The position numbers and the translations under genes were made by a program. 64,000 nucleotides of DNA from Pseudomonas gozinkensis (lineage in GTDB: Bacteria; Pseudomonadota; Gammaproteobacteria; Pseudomonadales; Pseudomonadaceae), in contig NZ_CP062253.1 in the NCBI RefSeq assembly GCF_014863585.1, forward strand, positions 4,959,001 to 5,023,000, read 5' to 3'. Under the pieces are notes generated by a model. The model worked only from the letters and a program-made list of their open reading frames with translations, was not told the DNA's origin and did no database searches. Below, piece after piece: positions 1 to 7,220 of this stretch; position 1 is the first letter of the stretch, and the number at the start of each line of letters is the position of its first letter.

Positions 1-1742
<1,742 letters not shown>

Positions 1743-2204
1743 CTTTCCTACCTCGGTGTAATAGTTGTTTTTGTATGACCCTGTTGTAGCCGGGGCGCCC
1801 GTATAGAACCATTCGACGATGGTAGTAACAAGCCCCTACAAAACATCCAGATACCCCAAACGCAAGCCTTGCGCCCTCGCTCCAAACACCGCAAATCCCT
1901 GTGGGAGCTGGCTTGCCAGCGATTCAGGCGACGCGGTCTTTCAGGAAAACCAAAGCACTACCAACACAATATCCATCGATTGTTACCAAATCTGCCAAAG
2001 GTGTTTATCAAAACCGGGTCTGTTTACCCCTACCCCGCCTCCCTAGAATTCACCTCGCCGACAAGGCAAAGCGATTAACAACGTTACAGCCCCCACGAAG
2101 GCCGTTAATCCAGCTCTGAAGTAACAAACCCAAACGATGAAGTTCCACACGCAACCCCAAAAAGGTTGCGTGACCCCACTCGACCTCAAGAAGGTAAATT
2201 TCAA
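1743..2204. other. Intergenic region between acsA and a DUF2790 gene, with one REP element
   Basis: This non-coding stretch of ~460 bases must hold the divergent promoters of acsA (minus) and the small secreted-protein gene (plus). A single REP copy of the GTGGGAGCTGGCTTGCCAGCGA type lies at 1901-1922. I see no convincing gene or strong consensus promoter. Short open frames here have no ribosome-binding site and look accidental. Confidence 0.5.
1901..1922 (+). repeat. REP element, single copy
   Basis: This is a palindromic extragenic element with the GTGGGAGC head and the inverted core CTGGCTTGCCAG. It is the same family as the paired copies elsewhere in the window, but here it stands alone. 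Confidence 0.7.
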
Positions 2205-2465
2205 ATGAAAGCTTTATTGGTTCTGGCCCTCAGCAGTCTGTGCGCAACCGCCATGGCAGACGAGGTCCCGACTGATGTCGCACAGCAACAACCGGCCATC
2301 GAGGAATACACTTACTCCACTCACCTGGACATCGCCAAAGTTGTTTCCATGAGCGAAGTTCCGAATGTCTGCGAAGTTGTTCCGGCGAAAATGGAATACG
2401 ACGACTCCAAGGGGCAGCGCCACATCCTGCGTTACAGCATCATGGGCAACGGCTGCACCAATTGA
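2205..2465 (+). CDS. Small secreted DUF2790-family protein
   Basis: An 86-residue protein of unknown function. The N-terminus MKALLVLALSSLCATAMA is a signal peptide, probably cleaved after AMA. The mature ~68 residues contain two cysteines (in NVCEV and NGCTN) that could form a disulfide, and the YSTHLDIAKVVS and YDDSKGQ blocks I associate with the Pseudomonas DUF2790 family. These are periplasmic proteins, often present in several paralogues and sometimes responsive to metals. The ATG at 2205 was chosen because it begins the signal peptide. A UUCG-capped hairpin follows at 2521. The family name is from memory of the pattern. Confidence 0.75.
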   Translation: MKALLVLALSSLCATAMADEVPTDVAQQQPAIEEYTYSTHLDIAKVVSMSEVPNVCEVVPAKMEYDDSKGQRHILRYSIMGNGCTN

Positions 2466-2520
2466 TGGTTTGAGACTGCACCGAATCGGATCGCTCAGCG
2501 CTTCATTGAGGGTCGATTCC

Positions 2521-2540
2521 AGCCCGGCTTCGGTCGGGCT
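2521..2540 (+). terminator. Hairpin with UUCG loop downstream of the DUF2790 gene
   Basis: The arms AGCCCGGC and GTCGGGCT close a TTCG tetraloop. The following sequence, CAGTTGTGTTT, is only moderately T-rich, so this is a probable rather than strong intrinsic terminator. Confidence 0.5.
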
Positions 2541-2575
2541 CAGTTGTGTTTGAAGTCACGTAAAAGGGTTGCAAA

Positions 2576-2591
2576 ACACAAGATATAGTGA
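2576..2591 (+). promoter_or_regulatory. Candidate NrdR box
   Basis: The 16-base sequence ACACAAGATATAGTGA matches 14 of 16 positions of the NrdR consensus acaCwAtATaTwGtgt as I recall it. NrdR is the general repressor of ribonucleotide reductase genes, and nrdB lies downstream. Functional sites normally come as two boxes about three helical turns apart. I could not find a second good box, and the distance to nrdB is long (~430 bases). Confidence 0.45.
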
Positions 2592-2954
2592 AAAACGCGT
2601 TTTTTTGCTCGTTTTTTGAGCAATCAATCACACGCAGAAAAATTAATGAAAAAAAATTCTCCGGGGCCAATCCCGGCGAAAGCCCTGTAAACCCTCGCTC
2701 CGATCGAAATCACCCCAGCGCTCGACCGCCCTGCGCTGTTTCGCCCTCCCCCACGCCGGTGTTTTTTTCCCTATAATGCCGCCCTAATCGGGTCAGCAAT
2801 ATTCCCTTACAGGGATCAAAGCCATTCTGAAGCCCCGCAGCAGCGACAACGCTGACCTGCGCCCGTCAGAGGCTCTCGGAAACCCGTAAAAATTTTCTGT
2901 TTATTGCCTGCGTAGCACCGCTGCAAAAAACGACATCCAACGCGGCCTGTACGG

Positions 2955-2989
2955 CCGTGTGAAAAACCAACCAATCAGTTTTCACACGG
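2955..2989 (+). promoter_or_regulatory. Perfect 11-bp inverted repeat in the nrdB leader
   Basis: The arms CCGTGTGAAAA (2955-2965) and TTTTCACACGG (2979-2989) are separated by 13 bases. The element ends ~17 bases before the GGAG ribosome-binding site of nrdB, without a T-run. It could be an operator, an RNA stability element or a translation-control hairpin. Confidence 0.5.
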
Positions 2990-3020
2990 GCACAGGCCCT
3001 CACGCAGGAGACGACACGTC

Positions 3021-4271
3021 ATGCTGAGCTGGGACGAATTCGACAAAGAAGACAGTGAAGTAGCAGCAGTGAAAGGCGCCAACGCCGGCCACGCTAGCGA
3101 AGCCAACATGGACCGCCTCGACAGCGCCGGCGGTGCCGCCGCCCTCGAAGCCCGCGCCGTGACCGCCGAAGACTCGGCCGCCGTGGCCCGCGCCAAGGCT
3201 GCACTGGATTCCCTCGACGTTGCCGAAGGCCTCGCCGAACTCGAAGGCTCCGCCGCCCGTGTCGCCGTTGACGAAAAGCGCATGATCAACTGCCGCGCCG
3301 ACCTCAACCAGCTCGTGCCATTCAAGTACGACTGGGCCTGGCAGAAATACCTGGACGGCTGCGCAAACCACTGGATGCCGCAAGAAGTCAACATGACCGC
3401 CGACATCGCCCTCTGGAAAAACCCGGAAGGCCTGACCGACGACGAGCGCCGCATCGTGATGCGCAACCTCGGCTTCTTCTCCACCGCCGACTCCCTGGTT
3501 GCCAACAACCTGGCCCTGGCCGTGTACCGCCTGATCACCAACCCGGAATGCCGCCAGTACATCCTGCGCCAGGCGTTCGAAGAGGCGATCCACACCCACG
3601 CCTACCAGTACTGCATCGAATCGCTGGGCATGGATGAAGGCGAGATCTTCAACATGTACCACGAGATCCCGTCGGTCGCGAAAAAAGCCGCCTGGGGCCT
3701 GAAATACACCCGCGCCATCTCCGATCCGGAATTCAACACCGGCACCGTTGAGACCGACAAAGAACTGCTGCGCAACCTGATCGCCTACTACTGCGTTCTG
3801 GAAGGCATCTTCTTCTACTGCGGCTTCACCCAGATCCTCTCCATGGGCCGCCGCAACAAAATGACCGGCGTCGCCGAGCAGTTCCAGTACATCCTGCGCG
3901 ACGAATCCATGCACCTGAACTTCGGCATCGACGTGATCAACCAGATCAAAATCGAAAACCCACACCTGTGGGACGCCGAAATGAAGGAAGAAGCTTCGCA
4001 GATGATTCTGCAGGGCACTCAGCTGGAAATCGAATACGCCCGTGACACCATGCCTCGCGGCGTACTGGGCATGAACGCAGCGATGATGGAGGACTACCTG
4101 AAGTTCATCGCTAACCGTCGTCTGTCGCAGATCGGCCTTAAAGAAGAATATCCAGGGACGACTAACCCGTTCCCTTGGATGAGCGAGATTATGGACTTGA
4201 AGAAAGAGAAGAATTTCTTTGAGACTCGGGTTATTGAGTATCAGACTGGTGGGGCGTTGAGCTGGGACTAA
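3021..4271 (+). CDS. nrdB: Class Ia ribonucleotide reductase, radical-generating subunit beta
   Basis: The small subunit holds a di-iron/tyrosyl-radical cofactor and reduces ribonucleoside diphosphates together with the large subunit NrdA. The 416-residue sequence belongs to the subgroup that includes chlamydial R2: the [27 protein letters not shown] and [10 protein letters not shown] blocks and the C-terminal [11 protein letters not shown] tail are all visible. The metal ligands E188 and H191 are followed by Y195 at the radical position, where Chlamydia has phenylalanine, so this should be a normal tyrosyl-radical enzyme. The first ~85 residues are alanine-rich and probably disordered. GGAG precedes the ATG at 3021. 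nrdA is not adjacent. Confidence 0.96.
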   Translation: MLSWDEFDKEDSEVAAVKGANAGHASEANMDRLDSAGGAAALEARAVTAEDSAAVARAKAALDSLDVAEGLAELEGSAARVAVDEKRMINCRADLNQLVPFKYDWAWQKYLDGCANHWMPQEVNMTADIALWKNPEGLTDDERRIVMRNLGFFSTADSLVANNLALAVYRLITNPECRQYILRQAFEEAIHTHAYQYCIESLGMDEGEIFNMYHEIPSVAKKAAWGLKYTRAISDPEFNTGTVETDKELLRNLIAYYCVLEGIFFYCGFTQILSMGRRNKMTGVAEQFQYILRDESMHLNFGIDVINQIKIENPHLWDAEMKEEASQMILQGTQLEIEYARDTMPRGVLGMNAAMMEDYLKFIANRRLSQIGLKEEYPGTTNPFPWMSEIMDLKKEKNFFETRVIEYQTGGALSWD

Positions 4272-4372
4272 ATAGCTAAAAATTATATACCCGACAAGGA
4301 CGTTGGGCATATCGCGAGCTTTCGGCTGGGGCAATCTCAGGGCACGCTGTATCGTTTATAGGGAACTTAATC

Positions 4373-5005
4373 ATGCCTGAAAACCATGAGTACTCTGTCT
4401 TAGGTGGGCCTAATCGCTCAAAGATTGGCCACACAATAAGCATTATTGCCGCAGGCATTTCGTCACTAACAGTAACTCTATTCCTTGCAGCTATAAATAT
4501 CGCTAAAAGCCTAGGCTGGGCACAAAACATACCCAATCTAATATTATGGCCAGTGAGCGCAGGCATCATCTATGCGGGCATATACTGGTTGTTTGAGAAA
4601 TACGTTTGGAAACTTCCATTCGTATCAAAGCTTCTCCGCGTCCCTGATCTAAGTGGCAAATGGATTTGCGAGGGTCAGTCCCTAAACCCTGATAAATCAC
4701 ACGCAGCCTCCTGGAAAGGAGAAGTCACCATAATTCAAAGCTGGGATCGCCTGCGAGTCAGATTAAAAACAGAACAGTCAGGCTCTAATAGCATTGCCGC
4801 CGCCCTTGTTAGTGACGATGCTGACGGTTTTAGACTGCTCTACAACTACAAAAATGATCCTAACCAAAAAGAAAAAGACTTAGTAAGCCATCGCGGCTGC
4901 GCCGAACTACTTTTTGACCACAACTTAAAAACTGCTGAAGGCGAATATTTCAACGGTCACGGCAGATACACCTTTGGAACAATGAAGCTTAGGAGGTCGA
5001 ACTGA
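4373..5005 (+). CDS. cap15: CBASS effector Cap15 (2TM plus beta-barrel)
   Basis: A 210-residue membrane protein with two hydrophobic helices (about residues 19-42 and 55-75) followed from ~90 by a beta-rich domain that opens with the PDLSGKWICEG block. This is the pattern of the SMODS-associated 2TM-beta effector, Cap15. In characterised systems the beta-barrel binds a cyclic nucleotide and the protein then disrupts the inner membrane, killing the infected cell. The stop overlaps the next gene's start (TGATG at 5003-5007), and a perfect AGGAGG for that gene lies inside this one. The order effector-then-cyclase is less usual. Codon use is visibly AT-rich compared with nrdB. Confidence 0.85.
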   Translation: MPENHEYSVLGGPNRSKIGHTISIIAAGISSLTVTLFLAAINIAKSLGWAQNIPNLILWPVSAGIIYAGIYWLFEKYVWKLPFVSKLLRVPDLSGKWICEGQSLNPDKSHAASWKGEVTIIQSWDRLRVRLKTEQSGSNSIAAALVSDDADGFRLLYNYKNDPNQKEKDLVSHRGCAELLFDHNLKTAEGEYFNGHGRYTFGTMKLRRSN

Positions 5006-6141
5006 TGGCGAGAAACATACAGAACCGGCTTAGCAGTTTGCGCTCTCGAAGAAACGGCACTGAAGGTCTTAACCGTGTAAGTGCATTTGATACTGCTCAA
5101 ATTATCGCCAACAGCCTGAACTCAGAAAAATACGAAAAAAGAACAGAAAAGCCTTATACACGCTATGCAATAGGCTCGATGCAAGAAGTTGACGAGCAGT
5201 ACACAAAAATCAGTATTGCAGAGGCGGAGCGCGTAGGTAAGCAACTAAACACCGGATTAACAGAACTTGGATTCTCAGTAGCTTTCAGACTTCAAGGCTC
5301 AGTTCCATGCAACATCCACATCAGAGGGGTTAGTGATGTTGACCTCCTGGTTCTTGACGAAGATTTTTTCACATACGACAGAACTGGCCAAAACAGTAGG
5401 CTTGGTCTTTATAACAATCCAATCTCATACACCCCGCTATCGGCACTACAGCTACTTAGAAAAAATTCTGAAAACATACTAATAAAACAATTTCCTGCCG
5501 TAACCGTAGATACGACGGGAGGAAAAGCAATTACTCTAAGCGGCGGCTCTTTGAGACGACCCGTTGATGTCGTCCCTTCCCACTGGCACAACACGCACGA
5601 CTATCAAACGACAAACAAAGAGTCAGACAGAGCAATTTACGTCCTCGACAACAAAGTACCTACAACAATATTCAACAAGCCATTCAAACACATCGAAAAA
5701 ATCACATATAAAGACGCTTTAACTCTCGGGGGACTGAAAAAATCCATTCGGCTTTGCAAGCACATAAAAGCTGACGCAGCAAAGGAAGGAACCAATATCA
5801 CCCTTCCTAGCTTTGACATAGCGGCAGCATTATGGCATGCGGACTCTTCAGCTCTAATCGCCGGCTTTACAAATGAGCTAGCGATACTTCTTGAGACAAA
5901 GCGACATCTAACATTCCTTCATAACAATAGATTTCATACCCAAACACTTCGAACACCTGACGACACCCGACTGATTTTTGACACCGAGTCAAAGCTTAAA
6001 GGTCTGGAGCTTTTGCTCAGCGAAGTCAACGACCTAGCCATAGAGGTCGCAAAAGAACAGAATCTATCGCTTTTGCGTGGCGCATATAGTTGGGACAAAA
6101 TAGATGAAACATTACGAAACACAAGAATACCTACGCTCTAA
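5005..6141 (+). CDS. CBASS CD-NTase (cyclic oligonucleotide synthase)
   Basis: A 378-residue nucleotidyltransferase of the SMODS/CD-NTase superfamily. The GS motif (G98 S99) is followed by SDVDLL with catalytic D111 and D113. The third acidic residue is D188 in RPVDVVPSH, so the active site is complete. Such enzymes make a cyclic di- or trinucleotide on phage infection, which here would activate the adjacent Cap15. There is no Cap2/Cap3 pair or HORMA/TRIP13 pair, so this is a minimal two-gene type I CBASS. I cannot name the CD-NTase clade or its product from sequence alone. It starts one base inside the stop of the effector gene. Confidence 0.88.
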   Translation: MARNIQNRLSSLRSRRNGTEGLNRVSAFDTAQIIANSLNSEKYEKRTEKPYTRYAIGSMQEVDEQYTKISIAEAERVGKQLNTGLTELGFSVAFRLQGSVPCNIHIRGVSDVDLLVLDEDFFTYDRTGQNSRLGLYNNPISYTPLSALQLLRKNSENILIKQFPAVTVDTTGGKAITLSGGSLRRPVDVVPSHWHNTHDYQTTNKESDRAIYVLDNKVPTTIFNKPFKHIEKITYKDALTLGGLKKSIRLCKHIKADAAKEGTNITLPSFDIAAALWHADSSALIAGFTNELAILLETKRHLTFLHNNRFHTQTLRTPDDTRLIFDTESKLKGLELLLSEVNDLAIEVAKEQNLSLLRGAYSWDKIDETLRNTRIPTL

Positions 6142-6232
6142 CTAGACAGGCTGCGATAGATTGAAAATCGAGGCTTTGAGCGATGATTAATCGTCTTTTT
6201 CTGTAGGCTATTTCGGCTTCTTCCACGCGACC

Positions 6233-6261
6233 TTGACCCGGCGTCATCAACCTCATAACGT
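6233..6261 (+). promoter_or_regulatory. Candidate promoter of the C4-type RNA cassette
   Basis: The hexamers TTGACC (6233-6238) and TAACGT (6256-6261) are separated by 17 bases. Transcription would start near 6268, immediately before the first antisense target (6277-6295). This fits the layout of phage P4 and P1 immunity transcripts. Confidence 0.45.
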
Positions 6262-6276
6262 GCTGTATCCGGCGCC

Positions 6277-6295
6277 TAAGAAACGCCTCAAGTAG
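6277..6295 (+). promoter_or_regulatory. Upstream antisense target (seqA-like)
   Basis: TAAGAAACGCCTCAAGTAG is complementary to 6420-6436 except for two bulged bases. It is part of a longer direct repeat, GGCGCCTAAGAAA...TCAAGTAG, that recurs around 6443-6474. Confidence 0.65.
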
Positions 6296-6306
6296 CGGCC
6301 TGACCG

Positions 6307-6378
6307 CTCCCGAAAGATGCGGCTTTTTTGCGCTTAAGGTATTCTCCTGCGCGCAAAAAATCTTTGCTATGTCGGGAG
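6307..6378 (+). other. Long interrupted hairpin within the immunity leader
   Basis: CTCCCGA (6307-6313) pairs with TCGGGAG (6372-6378), AAGA with TCTT, and TTTTTTGCGC (6324-6333) with GCGCAAAAAA (6351-6360). The last 3' arm can alternatively pair with ACTCCCG at 6437-6443, so two mutually exclusive folds are possible. It lies between the two antisense target sites. Confidence 0.6.
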
Positions 6379-6446
6379 TGGGCGAATACAAGACCCGAAA
6401 GGGGAATATGTCCGGCCTTCTACTTGGGGTTTCTTAACTCCCGGCG
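6372..6446 (+). ncRNA. C4/CI-type phage immunity antisense RNA
   Basis: Stem CGGGAGT (6373-6379) with ACTCCCG (6437-6443) encloses a small CCC-GAAA-GGG hairpin (6394-6403) and a 17-base segment at 6420-6436. The reverse complement of that segment matches 6277-6295 at all 17 positions with two bulges, and matches 6456-6474 at 14 positions. One complementary segment flanked by two related targets is the logic of seqA-seqB-seqC in phage P4 and of C4 RNA in phage P1, where a ~70-80 nt RNA turns off a downstream antirepressor operon. Length, position and the following gene order agree. The exact ends are inferred, since the mature RNA is normally cut from a longer transcript. Confidence 0.7.
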
Positions 6447-6455
6447 CCTTAGCCC

Positions 6456-6474
6456 TAAGAAAGCTATCAAGTAG
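6456..6474 (+). promoter_or_regulatory. Downstream antisense target (seqC-like) at a ribosome-binding site
   Basis: TAAGAAAGCTATCAAGTAG shares both ends with the upstream target. It runs directly into the AGAGG ribosome-binding site of the 32-codon ORF at 6480. Pairing with the antisense RNA would block that site or trigger early termination. Confidence 0.65.
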
Positions 6475-6479
6475 AGGTA

Positions 6480-6578
6480 ATGGATATGCCTACGTATTTC
6501 CCCTTCTCAACGAAGGAAATCGCCTACAGTTTTACTGCTGAAATTATGCTTCCTGCGCAGGAGGCTGATCATGTCTGA
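6480..6578 (+). CDS. Small Icd-like leader ORF (32 aa) overlapping the BRO-N gene
   Basis: This frame runs from ATG 6480 to TGA 6576-6578. It begins MDMPTYFPFS and ends with LPAQEADHV. GTAGAGG stands a few bases upstream, and the frame overlaps the start of the next gene by eight bases (ATGTCTGA). The position matches icd of phage P1, a short ORF that overlaps ant and is the direct target of C4 RNA; it lies behind an antisense target site. I do not recognise the protein itself. It may act mainly as a translated leader that couples expression of the downstream gene. Confidence 0.5.
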   Translation: MDMPTYFPFSTKEIAYSFTAEIMLPAQEADHV

Positions 6579-7104
6579 TACGCACAATTCTACAGTCTTC
6601 ACCCGCCACAATCTCCACCTACACTCCCTTCTACTCGAAAACCAAACATGGTTCTGCGCTCGCGATATCGGTCGTTTAATGGGCGTCCATCTCAGTGATC
6701 GCATGATCAAAAAACTGGACAACGATCAGCACCGCTTGCTGAGGATTGAGTATTACCGACAACCTGAAAAACAGTTGATGCTCAGCGAATCCGGTGTGTA
6801 TGCGCTGTTGGTGTATCACTACATCCCTGAGAATCGTTTGCTACGAGAGTGTTTGACCAATCAGGTGGTGCCAGCCCTGCGCGATGCTGAACCCTCGGAT
6901 AGGTTTGATCGCCCAACGTTGAGCCTGTTGAACTGGTCGGAGATGTCGTTGAGTCTGCTGCATTGGCAGGATGAAGGTTGGATTCGTCTGCGGGATATGC
7001 CGTATCTGCTGGAAGGTCAGACTCAACGGCGAGAAACGATGGCTAAGCCTTGGTGGCGAAAAGTCGCGCAGGCGCTTCAGTCGTCGAAGCATTCACTCGG
7101 TTAG
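6571..7104 (+). CDS. BRO-N domain protein, phage antirepressor-like
   Basis: A 177-residue protein whose first ~105 residues form a BRO N-terminal domain. Motifs WFCARDIGRLMG, LMLSESGVYALL and RLLRECLTNQVVPALR are visible; they belong to the DNA-binding module of prophage antirepressors and viral BRO proteins. The C-terminal ~70 residues (tryptophan-rich, ending KVAQALQSSKHSLG) have no domain I know. GCAGGAGG precedes ATG 6571. Translation is probably coupled to the 32-codon ORF and controlled by the C4-type RNA upstream. It corresponds to ant in the P1 immI layout. No repressor or other phage gene is nearby, so this looks like a stand-alone or remnant immunity cassette. Confidence 0.8.
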   Translation: MSDTHNSTVFTRHNLHLHSLLLENQTWFCARDIGRLMGVHLSDRMIKKLDNDQHRLLRIEYYRQPEKQLMLSESGVYALLVYHYIPENRLLRECLTNQVVPALRDAEPSDRFDRPTLSLLNWSEMSLSLLHWQDEGWIRLRDMPYLLEGQTQRRETMAKPWWRKVAQALQSSKHSLG

Positions 7105-7192
7105 GAAATGCGCTTGTAGGATCTATCGCGAGATTCGTCGCTATTTTTTGTGGGAATTTTCGTAGACATCCGTAATGGCCACTCAGTATCGT

Positions 7193-7213
7193 CCGAGGGT
7201 CCACAACCCTCGG
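7193..7213 (+). other. Strong hairpin immediately before the KAP NTPase start
   Basis: CCGAGGGT (7193-7200) and ACCCTCGG (7206-7213) form a perfect 8-bp stem with loop CCACA. It ends seven bases before the ATG at 7221, where a ribosome-binding site would normally lie; no Shine-Dalgarno sequence is visible. Confidence 0.6.
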
Positions 7214-7220
7214 CGATTCT

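Larger units (their letters stand above)
2466..3020 (+). other. Long leader/promoter region of nrdB
   Basis: About 550 bases without a gene. In order it holds the DUF2790 terminator hairpin (2521-2540), an NrdR-box-like sequence (2576-2591), an AT-rich stretch, a TATAAT hexamer at 2772-2777 without a good -35 partner, and a perfect 11-bp inverted repeat (2955-2989) just upstream of the nrdB ribosome-binding site. No open frame here has convincing translation signals. Confidence 0.5.

Noticed and set aside
2588..2776. Short frame in the nrdB leader
   Set aside because: No ribosome-binding site, and it ends in the promoter-like TATAAT. Its start overlaps the NrdR-like box.
3000..4334. Long minus-strand frame opposite nrdB
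   Set aside because: Shadow frame of the GC-rich nrdB gene. The plus strand is clearly coding.
6131..6391. Minus-strand frame of 86 codons through the C4-type RNA region
   Set aside because: It runs antisense to the RNA structures, has no ribosome site and an arginine-rich shadow composition. The structured-RNA explanation accounts for the sequence better.
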